A stretch of DNA of 64,000 nucleotides from Corallococcus coralloides DSM 2259 (GTDB lineage: Bacteria; Myxococcota; Myxococcia; Myxococcales; Myxococcaceae), in the NCBI RefSeq assembly GCF_000255295.1, contig NC_017030.1, positions 8,716,328-8,780,327 on the forward strand, given 5' to 3'. The number at the start of each line of letters is the position of its first letter. Within the stretch, counting starts at the first letter, position 1. A program made the position numbers and the translations under genes. The notes beneath the pieces were generated by a model. The model had not been told where the DNA came from. It saw only the letters and a program-made list of their open reading frames with translations, and searched no databases. Of this stretch, positions 8,502 to 17,528 are shown one piece after another.

Positions 8502-9416
8502 ATGCGCATTCATGCCTGCATCGCGCTTCTCCTTCTTCTTTCAGCCTGTGCATCGCCTGCGCCTAGTTTGAAGCGACCCGCGCCACAGAGCCGAAGGCTC
8601 TCCAACCTCCATCGAGCAGCGGCGCTGCCGTGGAGAGACCAGGGCCGGTGCGCCGTTCACGAGGCGTCCCACCCCTGGCCCGTGCTGGCGGAGCGATGCT
8701 TTCGCGCTCTGGACCACGACCGGATCCGCTTCCACGACCCGAATGGAAGATGCACGGTGGCCTCCGCGGAGGCGGCTGCGCTGGGACTCGGGGTCTGTGT
8801 CCTGGCGGCGCCGGAGATCGTCGTAGGGGCGGTGATTGTCGTCGGAGTGGTCGTGGTGGGCGTTGCCATCAAGGAGGCAATGGACGCATACGAGCTGAAG
8901 GGGATGTATCCCGGGGAAGCACGCCCCACCCCCGAGACGGAGCCCGCCGCACAGGAGTCCTCGTCGGCTCAAGTCCCCAAGCCAGATGGGGCCTCTTCGG
9001 GCCGGGACTGGTTTCCTCCAATATCGACTACCCCCACGGAGCATGAGCGCCGTCCAGAGTGCAGGCCGATTCCAGGGCCGCCCCGTGGAGGGAACCATTT
9101 GCACAACAAGTGCGCCGACAACATTCCGAACAGCACATTCCCTGGTTCGGATGTACTCGTGAATGGGAAGAACTTCGATGCGCTGCAACTCACCATGCGC
9201 ACGCTATGGGAAGTCAAGACGGATGATTTCGACAAGCACAGCCGTCGTTCTCAACAGTTTTTTATCGAAGTGAAGCTCCCAGAGATACAGCGAGAACGCA
9301 GGCTCGCGGAGCAATGCGGCTACGACTTCATCGTCGGCGTTCGCAGCGAAGCGCACAAGAATGCGTTGAAGCTCGTGGACCCTTCTCTCAAAGTGGTCGT
9401 CATGGATTGGTGCTGA
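8502..9416 (+). CDS. DUF6310 lipoprotein, probable PD-(D/E)XK nuclease toxin (copy 1)
   Basis: 304 residues. A lipoprotein signal ends LLLSAC (Cys16). A basic region follows, then a strongly hydrophobic Val/Ala/Gly segment (about residues 88-122, ending VVVVGVAIKEAMDAYE), a Pro-rich linker, and a C-terminal domain with HNKCADNIP and FDAL. Its core fits PD-(D/E)XK nucleases: Asp217, Asp226 and WEVKTDDF (Glu237-x-Lys239). The family is DUF6310, seen in myxobacteria. The overall plan matches SitA-type lipoprotein toxins. A GTG at 8481 could start the frame but would put hydrophilic residues before the signal, so ATG 8502 is preferred. DUF5953 follows after one base. A diverged copy lies at 48849-49772. 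Confidence 0.75.
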   Translation: MRIHACIALLLLLSACASPAPSLKRPAPQSRRLSNLHRAAALPWRDQGRCAVHEASHPWPVLAERCFRALDHDRIRFHDPNGRCTVASAEAAALGLGVCVLAAPEIVVGAVIVVGVVVVGVAIKEAMDAYELKGMYPGEARPTPETEPAAQESSSAQVPKPDGASSGRDWFPPISTTPTEHERRPECRPIPGPPRGGNHLHNKCADNIPNSTFPGSDVLVNGKNFDALQLTMRTLWEVKTDDFDKHSRRSQQFFIEVKLPEIQRERRLAEQCGYDFIVGVRSEAHKNALKLVDPSLKVVVMDWC

Positions 9417-9417
9417 C

Positions 9418-10176
9418 ATGAGCGTCGAGCCGACTGACATTCGAATCATGGTCTATGCGCCCGCGCTCGCTAGCAGTGACGCACGAACATTGGCCATCGT
9501 CCACGGACTGGAGCGCGCGATCCCTGGCCTGCGTCTGGGCTGGACGACCACTGAGGAGGCAGACCTCGTTGCACTGCCCGACCGTGATGAATGGATCGTG
9601 GCAGCAAGAACGAACGGTGGGCTTCCATTCCTATGCAACGATGACGACAACCATCTTGTGACGCTTGCCGGGTCGGAGAATTCGAATGGCCTCGCAGCAG
9701 GAGGCGCTCCGCACCTTGAAGTCCGTGCGACGCTTCTGGTCGACGCATCCGCCTTCTCCATGGCAGCGGATGCACTGGAAGCCGTAGCCGACGGCGCACA
9801 GGCGTTCTGGGGGCACCTGACGCCTTTCCTCGCGGCGGTGGATATTGCCGGACAGACCGCACCCACATTGGCCGGCCCACCTTCGCCACCACGGGGGCTG
9901 CCAGCACTCAAACTCCCCGCCAGGATTCGTGCCCCGGAAATCCCACATCGCCTCGGGTGGTTGAACTACTGGTCGGCCGCTGCCGCGCGCGCCATTGGAT
10001 TCCCGGATCCAGCCCGGGATACGGACCTGCTGTCCCGTGCTCGGCACACATCAACGGGAGGGTGGGTCGTACAGCTCACGGATGCGCCGCTCGATCTCGA
10101 CGACCCCACTCATCTCGAAGCGCTCCTGCGCGCCTATGAGCGCTTCCCTGAGATCGGCGGGCGCGCGGAGCCTTGA
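9418..10176 (+). CDS. DUF5953 family protein, probable immunity partner (copy 1)
   Basis: 252 residues, soluble, no signal peptide. The start ATG is one base after the DUF6310 stop, so the pair is coupled. Conserved stretches are VYAPAL near the start, AFWGHLTPF in the middle, IPHRLGWLNYWSAAAARAIG and a C-terminal VVQLTDAPLDLDDP. All recur in the second copy at 48097-48852, where the same gene again follows DUF6310. This constant pairing is the reason to call it the cognate immunity protein; the biochemical function is not established. It ends 8 bp from a convergent outer-membrane-protein gene. Confidence 0.75.
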   Translation: MSVEPTDIRIMVYAPALASSDARTLAIVHGLERAIPGLRLGWTTTEEADLVALPDRDEWIVAARTNGGLPFLCNDDDNHLVTLAGSENSNGLAAGGAPHLEVRATLLVDASAFSMAADALEAVADGAQAFWGHLTPFLAAVDIAGQTAPTLAGPPSPPRGLPALKLPARIRAPEIPHRLGWLNYWSAAAARAIGFPDPARDTDLLSRARHTSTGGWVVQLTDAPLDLDDPTHLEALLRAYERFPEIGGRAEP

Positions 10177-10184
10177 CCGTCTCG

Positions 10185-10931
10185 CTACGCCCCACCGCCC
10201 TGCCACGTCAGCATCCCCATCACGCCCACGTCCCGGGCTCCTCCCGCGTGGAGCCTCCAGGGCACCGCCACTCCGAACTCCAGGGACTTCAGCGGGCGTG
10301 CCAGCAGCCCCGGTGACAGGAGCAAGGTGGACGTACCGTCTTCGTCCCTCCAACCCGCCTCCACCATGGGCCGCAGCGGCCCCAAGGCCAGTACCGCTCC
10401 GGCCGCGAAGTCCGGGTGCAGCTCGCTCCCCAAGCCTCGCACCCCGGGCAGCTCCTCCGCCTTCAATTGGAGGTTGAAGCCCACCGGCCCCACGTCCTGA
10501 TACGCCAGCAGGTACGGTTCGAAGCCCGGGCGGAAGCGGTCGTCCCGGATATCGCGCGTGGCTTCCAGGTCCATGCCCAGGCTCAGTGTGAAGCCTCGCC
10601 GGCTGTCATTGATCAGCGCCAGGCCGATGCCCGCCTCCGCCGTGTCCAACCCTCGCGGATCCTCCGGCGTCGTCAGCGCCACCTTCGCTTCCAGCTGCAC
10701 GCGGTCGCTCAGGCCGTACTCGCCGCGCACCGGCAGCTCGAAGCGCGTCTCACCGTCCTGGCGCGTCCACTCCAGCCCCGTGCCCAGCTCCACCTGCCCG
10801 CGCTGCTGCGGTGGCGCTCCGTCCCCCAGGAAGAACTCCTGCACCCGCCCCTGCACCCCCTCCTCCGCCACCGCGGGCACCGAGAAGAGGCACAGGAGTC
10901 CTACCGTGACGAGCCGCCGTCCGTTCGCCAT
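10185..10931 (-). CDS. Secreted beta-rich protein, probable outer-membrane barrel
   Basis: 248 residues with a Sec signal peptide (basic MANGRR, hydrophobic core, cleavage near AVAEE). The mature protein alternates polar and hydrophobic residues in many short strands with Gly turns (for example LSDRVQLEAKVAL and GLGSELHPDF), consistent with an outer-membrane beta-barrel. No enzyme motif. The start at ATG 10931 is chosen because the signal peptide begins there; an upstream ATG at 10961 would add ten hydrophilic residues. Divergent from the next lipoprotein gene by 172 bp. Confidence 0.65.
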   Translation of the reverse strand: MANGRRLVTVGLLCLFSVPAVAEEGVQGRVQEFFLGDGAPPQQRGQVELGTGLEWTRQDGETRFELPVRGEYGLSDRVQLEAKVALTTPEDPRGLDTAEAGIGLALINDSRRGFTLSLGMDLEATRDIRDDRFRPGFEPYLLAYQDVGPVGFNLQLKAEELPGVRGLGSELHPDFAAGAVLALGPLRPMVEAGWRDEDGTSTLLLSPGLLARPLKSLEFGVAVPWRLHAGGARDVGVMGMLTWQGGGA

Positions 10932-11103
10932 GCCCGCACGGTGGACACGCTTCTCGTGCACCGGGGCCTCTCCGCCGTGCCCTCTGACGCTCGACTGCCC
11001 GCTCGCTTTGGAAAGAACCTGAAGCGCTGTCGCTCCGCGTGGGGGCTTGCATCACCGTGCGTGAGGGTGGCAAGCCTGCGCTCCCACTTCTTCGAGAACG
11101 ACC

Positions 11104-12615
11104 ATGCCCCTCCCCTCCGCTCGACACACCGTGGCCCTGCTGGCGCTGGGCCTCACCGCCTGTGGCGGCAAGGACGTGCGACCCGGCGATGAGAATCCCA
11201 ACCCCGTCATCGACCCCTGCGTGGAGAGCAACACCGCCGACCCGGCCAGCGGAACTTGCGCGCCCCTGCGGTTGCAGTGCGCGAAGGACCTGAGCGGCTT
11301 CAAGACGGACCGCTACGTCTGGCGCGACCGCGACTGCCACGTGCGCTCCGTGTCGCTCGTGCGCAACGACGCGGCGGACCCCGCGGGCTGGAACGGCGGC
11401 TACATCCGCCGCTACACCTATGAGGTCGCGGGCGCCGAGCGCGTCTGCGATGGCCAGAGTACGCAGGTGCCCGGCTGGGGCATGGTGACCAGCCACCTGA
11501 AGAAAGGTGAGCCATGGGGCGCCTGGACGCAGGACGTGCGCGGCACCGGCCGCTTCGTCTTCAAGGGCGCGCACCATGCCCTGCACGAACTGAAGTGGCC
11601 GCTGTCACTGGATGGCCGTGTGGTGCAGGTGACCGTGCAGTACCTCTTCGCCACCGGCCGGGACCACCCGCTGTATGCCATTACCCACGACGCGTCCGGC
11701 TTCCCCGCGAACCAGATTGAAGCCGACGTGCGCTCGCCCTACGGCGACCTGGCCTTCGACGGCAACGCCAACACGGACATCGCCGGCCTGGGCTGGGGCG
11801 ACCGCTACCGCTTCGTCACGCTGTCCTCCCCCGTGACGATGAACACCGGCTGGGACTACCGCGAACCCAACGTCGTCCCCTACACGCGCATGTGGACCGC
11901 CGCGCCGGACGCGGAGATGGGCGCGGTGCAGACCCAGACGTGGGAGCAGAAGCCCGCAGGCGGCTACTGGCTGTATCCCGAGTGGGGCACGCGCCACGCC
12001 AACGGCCCCATGCCCGTGGACTACAACTGGCCCTATCAGCTCAACCAGTACGAGCTGCCCTCCGTCACCAACTCCCACCGGCTCGCGTGGGGCAGCAACT
12101 TCGGCGCGGTGGGCCTCTCGCAGTACCCGCGCCTGGGCGATGACGGCGTGATGCTCTCCGGCCACCCCTACCAGAGCTACTCCGTCTTCATGGTGCTGGG
12201 CACGCACACGGCCAGCCCCGTGCTGTCGCTCGTGTCGGAGGTGGAGGCCTGGCAGGGCGTGAAGCTCACCGCCTCCGAGGGCACCGTGCGCACGCGCGGC
12301 CCGGGCGGCGTGGGCCGGACCGACTCCGTCACCTACGACGTCGCCGGCTACAACCCCGTCTACGCCACGTGGGAAGCGGACGCTGCCTCCAACCGCGTGA
12401 CGCTGACGTTCGACACCGCGGGGCGCACGCTCGCGCACCCCATGCTGGTGGTGCACGGCTACACCGCCACCACGGCACCGACGATGGTCACCCTGGATGG
12501 CCAGCCGCTCACCGCGGACACGGACTACTTCGCGTCCGTGGATGCGGCGGGCAAGGCGCTCTGGCTCACGCTCCAGCGCGACCTGAAGGGCACCGCCACC
12601 CTGAAGGTGGAGTAG
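11104..12615 (+). CDS. Secreted lipoprotein of unknown function
   Basis: 503 residues with a lipoprotein signal (LGLTACGGKD, Cys20). The mature protein is rich in Trp, Tyr and Gly, has four Cys in the first 60 residues, and looks like an extracytoplasmic beta-sandwich or propeller protein (segments such as WGDRYRFVTL, GYWLYPEWGT and MLVVHGYTATT). I do not recognise a family or active site. It is followed by a hairpin shared with the convergent lipoprotein gene. Confidence 0.65.
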   Translation: MPLPSARHTVALLALGLTACGGKDVRPGDENPNPVIDPCVESNTADPASGTCAPLRLQCAKDLSGFKTDRYVWRDRDCHVRSVSLVRNDAADPAGWNGGYIRRYTYEVAGAERVCDGQSTQVPGWGMVTSHLKKGEPWGAWTQDVRGTGRFVFKGAHHALHELKWPLSLDGRVVQVTVQYLFATGRDHPLYAITHDASGFPANQIEADVRSPYGDLAFDGNANTDIAGLGWGDRYRFVTLSSPVTMNTGWDYREPNVVPYTRMWTAAPDAEMGAVQTQTWEQKPAGGYWLYPEWGTRHANGPMPVDYNWPYQLNQYELPSVTNSHRLAWGSNFGAVGLSQYPRLGDDGVMLSGHPYQSYSVFMVLGTHTASPVLSLVSEVEAWQGVKLTASEGTVRTRGPGGVGRTDSVTYDVAGYNPVYATWEADAASNRVTLTFDTAGRTLAHPMLVVHGYTATTAPTMVTLDGQPLTADTDYFASVDAAGKALWLTLQRDLKGTATLKVE

Positions 12616-12631
12616 CCCCACGCACGAAGGC

Positions 12632-12665
12632 AGGCCCCTGGCACCCTCGCGAGTGCCCGGGGCCT
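12632..12665. terminator. Bidirectional terminator-like hairpin
   Basis: GC-rich inverted repeat in the 76-bp gap between convergent genes: outer arms GGCCCC and GGGGCC, inner arms GGCA and TGCC around CCCTCGCGAG. A weak T-containing tail (TTCCCTTC) follows on the plus strand. The location supports transcription termination for both genes. Confidence 0.55.
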
Positions 12666-12691
12666 TCCCTTCAATGCTTCACGCCAGGGCG

Positions 12692-13396
12692 TCAGTCCGC
12701 GTCGCCGCTGCCGCCGTAGCCCTGCGGGGCCTCCGAGCGCAGCCGCTGCCACTCGGCGCGGGCGTCCTGCTCCACGCGCTTCTGCTCGTCCACGCGGCGC
12801 CGGGCGTCCTCCACCCCGCGCTTGGCCTCAGCGACGGCGGCCATGTAGTTCGCCTCGGACATCTCCTTGGCGCGCACGTCGCCGCTCTTCTCCAGCGCCT
12901 TGAACTGGGCGAGGTTGAGCTCGGTATCCGCCACCTTCAGCTCCGCGTCGCGCAGGTCCTTCTCCGCCTTGGCGGTGTCCGTCTTGCGGTCGTGCCAGGC
13001 CACCTCGGCGTCCGCGGCGATGCGTCCCGCCTCGGCGCCCTGGAGCTTGGACTGCGCCTGCGCGATGGGGCGCTGCTGACCGGTGGCCTCGGCGGCCTTC
13101 ACCGCGGCCTTCTCCGCCTCCATGCGGCTCTTGGCGGCGTCGCCGTTGCGGCGGGCCACCTCCGCGGCGCGCTCGGCGTCGCGCACGGCCACCTCGGCGC
13201 GCGTCACGTTGTCGGCGGCCTTGGTGCGGGCCAGCTGCGCCTCACGCACCTCGCTCAGCTGGTCCTCCGGGACGCGAGCCATCATCGCGTCGTCCACACG
13301 CGCGGCCTTCGAGCTGCCGCAGCCGGCGAGGAACGCCATGGACGCCCCCAACGCCAGTCCCATCACCCAGTGCCGCTTCGTCCTGTTCTGGAACAT
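12692..13396 (-). CDS. Coiled-coil lipoprotein
   Basis: 234 residues. Lipoprotein signal MAFLAGCGSS (Cys about 26), then an almost unbroken Ala/Glu/Arg/Lys-rich helix through to residue ~215 and a flexible Gly end. It resembles periplasmic DUF4398-like or OprI-like helical lipoproteins that may tether or stiffen the envelope; the family match is not certain. The start is ATG 13396, where the basic N-region of the signal begins; the frame is open 15 codons further upstream. Confidence 0.65.
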   Translation of the reverse strand: MFQNRTKRHWVMGLALGASMAFLAGCGSSKAARVDDAMMARVPEDQLSEVREAQLARTKAADNVTRAEVAVRDAERAAEVARRNGDAAKSRMEAEKAAVKAAEATGQQRPIAQAQSKLQGAEAGRIAADAEVAWHDRKTDTAKAEKDLRDAELKVADTELNLAQFKALEKSGDVRAKEMSEANYMAAVAEAKRGVEDARRRVDEQKRVEQDARAEWQRLRSEAPQGYGGSGDAD

Positions 13397-13649
13397 GCTC
13401 TCAATCCCCCGTACGAGATGACTGGGGAAGAACCTAGACACGCCCCCGTCACGCGACAGGGGCCACGGACGCCGCCGTTCCCCCTGGAATCCGCCCGCGT
13501 CCGGGCAGGCCGTGGAGCAGGCAGGCTTGGCCCGTTCTCCTCCCCGCGCCGTTGCCGTCCGGCACTTTCGTCACGGTGCATGTCCCAACCCGGACGGGGT
13601 GCGTGTCTCAAGGTCGCGCGAACGACGCGCCACCAGGGAGAGGGACGAC

Positions 13650-14192
13650 ATGAAGCGAACCGGATGGGGATTCGTGCTGGGAACGAGCTGCGCGCTGATG
13701 GTCGCGGCCTGCGGCGCCGGCACCGAGGACTTCGAGGAGCTCCAGGGGACGGAGTCCGTGAAGATGCGCATCTCGCTGGCGGGTGACGCGTGCGGCGTCA
13801 CCTCGGCCGAGGCGACCGTGAGCGCGCCGGACCTTCCGCCCTCGCGCCCCCAGTCCCTGTACGTGGGGAATGGCTACATCGAGGGCTACCTGAGCAACAT
13901 CCCCTCCGGGCCCGGGCGCATGGTGGACGTGAGGGCCTACAACAAGGCGGGGCTGGAGGTGTACGCCGGCACCACGTTCGTGGACGTGTACTCCGGCTCC
14001 GTGGCGTACGCGCAGCTCCAGATGCGGCGCCATCCGCAGAACTGCCCCGGCGGAGGGACGGGCGACATCTACATCATCGGCACGCTGGAGGGCACCGGTC
14101 CGTCCCAGGACGGGGGCTACGACGCGGGCCCCGGTCCGTCCTACGACGCGGGGCCGGTCTACGACGCGGGCAGCGCGTTCGACGCGGGCTAG
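13650..14192 (+). CDS. Small lipoprotein with C-terminal YDAG-type repeats
   Basis: 180 residues with a good ribosome site (GGGAGAGGG) before ATG 13650. Lipoprotein signal MVAACGAG. The mature domain (about 25-145) looks like a small beta-sandwich with two Cys (Cys near DACGV and in QNCPGG). The last ~30 residues are low-complexity repeats built on Tyr/Phe-Asp-Ala-Gly (YDAG, FDAG) with Pro and Gly, ending exactly on one. The tail could be surface-exposed or a binding tag. No family recognised. It lies 105 bp before the Kelch lipoprotein on the same strand, and both start regions have lipoprotein signals. Confidence 0.6.
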   Translation: MKRTGWGFVLGTSCALMVAACGAGTEDFEELQGTESVKMRISLAGDACGVTSAEATVSAPDLPPSRPQSLYVGNGYIEGYLSNIPSGPGRMVDVRAYNKAGLEVYAGTTFVDVYSGSVAYAQLQMRRHPQNCPGGGTGDIYIIGTLEGTGPSQDGGYDAGPGPSYDAGPVYDAGSAFDAG

Positions 14193-14297
14193 CCGCGGCC
14201 CCGAATTCATTGTCAGACCCCGAACACGTCCTGCGTGGATGCGTTCGCGCCATCCCATGCCGGGTGGCGCACGCCAATCCATCCAGAGGGGGTCATC

Positions 14298-16139
14298 ATG
14301 AGACGAAACATTCTTCATGCGTTCGCGCTGTGGACGTGTGTCACGGCGCTGTGGGGCGCGGGCTGCGCTCCGGTCGAGGGGGCTCCGGACGCGCAGATGG
14401 AGCTCACCGGAGAGTCCCAGGAGCTTTCGGCCGCCACCGGCTCCATGGCCATCGGCCGCTCCTTCTTCCGTGCCGTCACCCTGACGAACGGCAAGGTCCT
14501 GGTCATGGGGGGCACGGCGGCCCAGGCGGAGCTGTATGACCCATCCACGGGGACCTTCACCCTGACGGGCTCGATGGCCGCGGGCCGAAGCCATCACACG
14601 GCGACCCGCCTGAACGATGGCCGCGTGCTGGTGACGGGAGGCAATGGCAACAGCACCGTGAACAGCGCGGAGCTCTATGACCCCACCACCGGGACCTGGA
14701 GCACCGCCGCGCCGCTCACCCAGCAGCGCTCGATGCACACGGCCACGCTGCTGGCCGATGGGCGCGTGCTGGTCGTGGGAGGGACCACCGACTATCCCGT
14801 CTACTCGCTGCTGGAGAGCTGCGAAATCTACGACCCGGCCACCAACACCTGGACGACCGTGGCGCCCTTGAGCCCCGGCCGGCGCTCCCACACCGCGACG
14901 CTGCTGCCGGATGGGCGCGTGCTGGTGGCGGCGGGCTGGACCCCGACCTACACCGCGAACGCGGCCATCTACTCACCGTCCACCAACACCTGGACGCAGG
15001 TGACGCCGCCGCCCACGGGGGAGCGGTATGGCCACGCGGCCTTCCTGTTGGGAAACGGCTCGGTCCTCATCGCGGGGGGTGAGCGCATCTTCAGCGCCTA
15101 CCAGACGGCGACGGTGTCCGAGGTCTTCAACCCGGCGACCGGCACGTGGACGACCACCGGCAGCACGACGCATCCGCGCCAGTACACCCAGGGCGTGAGC
15201 GTCAACGGGGTGCCCGTCATCATCGGGGGCTACGGGGACGGGAACTACCTGGGCAACATCGAGCGGTATGACGTGACGACCCAGACCTGGTCATCCCTGT
15301 CACCCCTGCTCCTGCCCCGAGGCGGCCATGCCGCGGCGGTGTTGACGGATGGCTCGGTGCTCGTCGCCGGTGGCATCATCACCAACACCAAGACCAGCGC
15401 GGAGCGCTTCACGCTGGACTCGAGCTGCACGCCCACCAACTGCGCGCAGCAGGGAAAGACCTGCGGCTTCACCCAGGATGGGTGCGGCGGGGAGCTCTAC
15501 TGCGGCCTCTGCAATGGCTCGTGCATCAACAACCAGTGCATCCCCACCTGCGTGCCCACGACGTGCGCGGCGCAGGGGGCGAGCTGCGGCAGCATTCCGG
15601 ATGGATGCGGCGGCACGCTCGACTGTGGCTCCTGTGGCACCGGAGCCACGTGCACCAACAACGTCTGCACGGGACAGACCTGTGCGCACAGCGAGTGCAC
15701 CACGGGCGGGGCCCTGACGAAGAGTTGCAGCAGTTGCGCCAACACCGTCTGCAACGCGGACTCCTATTGCTGCACCACTGCCTGGGACAGCATCTGCGTG
15801 AGCGAGGCGAATCAGCTGTGCGGCTCGACGTGCTCGGGCGGGGGAAGCTGCACGCCCACGACCTGCGCGGCGCAGGGCAAGAACTGCGGCAGCATTCCAG
15901 ATGGGTGTGGCGGGACGCTGAACTGTGGCACGTGCGCCTCGGGCTCGACGTGCTCCAACAACGTCTGCGTGGCGCCCGCCTGTACGCACAGTGAGTGCAC
16001 GGCAGGCGTGGCGCTGCCGCAGGGTTGCAGCAGCTGTGCCTCCACGGTCTGTGCCGTGGATCCCTATTGCTGCAGCACCTACTGGGATGGCACCTGCGTG
16101 ACCGAGGCGAAGCAGATGTGCGGCAACACCTGCCTCTAA
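14298..16139 (+). CDS. Kelch-repeat lipoprotein with duplicated Cys-rich C-terminal modules
   Basis: 613 residues. The lipoprotein signal ends GAGCAPV (Cys about 22). Residues ~45-370 form six or seven Kelch-type blades marked by DGRVLVTGG-like, AELYDPTTGTW-like and HTATLLPDG-like motifs. Then come tandem Cys-rich modules of two alternating kinds: CAAQG..CGSIPDGCGGTL.CG.C, seen three times with the first slightly diverged, and a C.HSECT..CSSC...VC..D.YCC segment, seen twice. All Cys are close-spaced and probably disulfide-bonded outside the cell. Likely a surface recognition or adhesion protein. The start at ATG 14298 follows AGAGGGGG; the frame is open further upstream. Confidence 0.8.
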   Translation: MRRNILHAFALWTCVTALWGAGCAPVEGAPDAQMELTGESQELSAATGSMAIGRSFFRAVTLTNGKVLVMGGTAAQAELYDPSTGTFTLTGSMAAGRSHHTATRLNDGRVLVTGGNGNSTVNSAELYDPTTGTWSTAAPLTQQRSMHTATLLADGRVLVVGGTTDYPVYSLLESCEIYDPATNTWTTVAPLSPGRRSHTATLLPDGRVLVAAGWTPTYTANAAIYSPSTNTWTQVTPPPTGERYGHAAFLLGNGSVLIAGGERIFSAYQTATVSEVFNPATGTWTTTGSTTHPRQYTQGVSVNGVPVIIGGYGDGNYLGNIERYDVTTQTWSSLSPLLLPRGGHAAAVLTDGSVLVAGGIITNTKTSAERFTLDSSCTPTNCAQQGKTCGFTQDGCGGELYCGLCNGSCINNQCIPTCVPTTCAAQGASCGSIPDGCGGTLDCGSCGTGATCTNNVCTGQTCAHSECTTGGALTKSCSSCANTVCNADSYCCTTAWDSICVSEANQLCGSTCSGGGSCTPTTCAAQGKNCGSIPDGCGGTLNCGTCASGSTCSNNVCVAPACTHSECTAGVALPQGCSSCASTVCAVDPYCCSTYWDGTCVTEAKQMCGNTCL

Positions 16140-16160
16140 CCGGGCAGATGCGATGAACGG

Positions 16161-16193
16161 GCTCCGCTCTCCGGTGTTCCAGGGGAGCGGAGC
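16161..16193. terminator. Bidirectional terminator-like hairpin
   Basis: Inverted repeat GCTCCGCTCTCC / GGGGAGCGGAGC around a nine-base loop lies between the convergent Kelch lipoprotein and oxygenase genes. There is no clear T-tract, but the strong stem in a convergent gap suits a shared terminator. Confidence 0.5.
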
Positions 16194-16213
16194 GTCCGAC
16201 GCGGGCTAGACGT

Positions 16214-16816
16214 CTACGTGCTCCGGCCGTAGAACCACGCGGTGAGGGCCAGGCGGGTGGCGTGGGCGGGCATCACCTCGTGCTCCAGCCGCTCGCTCAG
16301 GAACACCACCAGGCGGTCCAGCACCGGTGCCACGTCCACCGGGGCGCCCGTGTCCTCCGGGAACAGGCGCAGCACGCCGCCGTGCTCCGGCTTCCAATCC
16401 GCGTTCGCGTACCAGATGGCCGTGAGCCGGCGGTTGGACTGGCCCGGGAACGCATCGCGGTGGCGGGCATAGCGCGCACCGCCGCCGGGGTAGCAGGCGA
16501 GCTGCACATCGAAGCGCCCCAGCCCCAGGTACGCGCCCGCGGACACGGCCTCACCCAGCGACTGGAAGCGATGCCACAGGGCTTCGAGTTCGGGGGCGGC
16601 GCCGGGCAGTACCCATTCAATATGGTCGCCGCGCACGGACGTATCGAGCGCATGGTTCGCGCCGCGCCGGATGCCCGCGGGCTTCAGCATCCCGGCCTTC
16701 ACTCGCGCGAGCGCCGCGGCCCTTGCCGCCAGCGCCCGCGCCTCACCAAGGAAGGCGTCCCGCACGAAGTATCCCTGGGAACCCAGGGCCTCCGCCTCCG
16801 CATCCGTCAGCTCCAT
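16214..16816 (-). CDS. 2-oxoglutarate/Fe(II)-dependent oxygenase (prolyl 4-hydroxylase type)
   Basis: 200 residues, a typical single P4Hc-like domain. Iron ligands are visible as HRD (His119, Asp121) and the distal His179 in LEHEVMP, followed by an Arg (Arg186, ATRLALTAWF) expected to bind 2-oxoglutarate. The segment LACYPGGGARYARHRDAFPG is characteristic. Substrate unknown: a protein side chain or small molecule. It is divergent from the DUF4230 gene with 94 bp between them. Confidence 0.85.
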   Translation of the reverse strand: MELTDAEAEALGSQGYFVRDAFLGEARALAARAAALARVKAGMLKPAGIRRGANHALDTSVRGDHIEWVLPGAAPELEALWHRFQSLGEAVSAGAYLGLGRFDVQLACYPGGGARYARHRDAFPGQSNRRLTAIWYANADWKPEHGGVLRLFPEDTGAPVDVAPVLDRLVVFLSERLEHEVMPAHATRLALTAWFYGRST

Positions 16817-16910
16817 CCTGCGCTACTCCTTCGCGAGTCCCTGTCCGGAAGCCCGCGTCCGCACGCTGCACCAGGATGCCCCCGTTCCGGAAGCGGGTAG
16901 ACTTTCCCCC

Positions 16911-17528
16911 ATGGCGAAGAACGTCTCGCGAGCCCTCTCCCTCCTCGCCGCGGTCGCGCTCGGCGCGCTGGCGGCCTGGGTGCTGCTGCGTCCCGCGTCT
17001 CCCCGGCTGCCGGACACGGCGGTGGTGGTGGAGCAGATGCGGGAGGTCGCCCGGCTGGAGACGCTGGACGTGTCCCTCTACAAGAAGGTCACGTTCACGC
17101 CGGAGCCGCAGGCCACGGACGCGCTGTGGAAGGACGTGCTGCTCTGGGCCAGCTACACGCTCCAGAACCCTCACGGCCGCGCCATCGTGTTCGCGGACGC
17201 GCACCTGGGGTTCGACTTCCAGCGCTTCGATGCCCGTCACCTGCACGCCGTGGGCACGCGCGTGGACGTGCTCCTGCCGCCGCTTCAAGTCACGGTGGCC
17301 CTGCGGCCCGGGGAGACGGAGATCATCGACTCCAACCTGGACAGCGCGCAGACGGCGCAGCTGCTGGAGAAGGCGCGTCTGGCATTCGAGAGGGAGGTGC
17401 GGCAGGACCGGCGCCTCCAGGAGAAGGCGCGTCAGTCCGCGGAGCGCTCACTGCGGGGGCTCTTGCTCACGCTGGGCTTCCGCGAGGTGCGGTTCGTGGA
17501 GACCTTGCCGGTGGGGAGCGCGGGATGA
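16911..17528 (+). CDS. DUF4230 family membrane-anchored protein
   Basis: 205 residues with one N-terminal transmembrane segment (about 8-27) and a periplasmic domain with features of DUF4230: [17 protein letters not shown] near residue 38, [12 protein letters not shown], and an RLEK/AREKARQS-like helical C-terminus. The function of DUF4230 proteins is unknown. It overlaps the macro-domain gene by ATGA, so the two are co-translated. The start is ATG 16911; upstream frames lack similarity. Confidence 0.75.
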   Translation: MAKNVSRALSLLAAVALGALAAWVLLRPASPRLPDTAVVVEQMREVARLETLDVSLYKKVTFTPEPQATDALWKDVLLWASYTLQNPHGRAIVFADAHLGFDFQRFDARHLHAVGTRVDVLLPPLQVTVALRPGETEIIDSNLDSAQTAQLLEKARLAFEREVRQDRRLQEKARQSAERSLRGLLLTLGFREVRFVETLPVGSAG

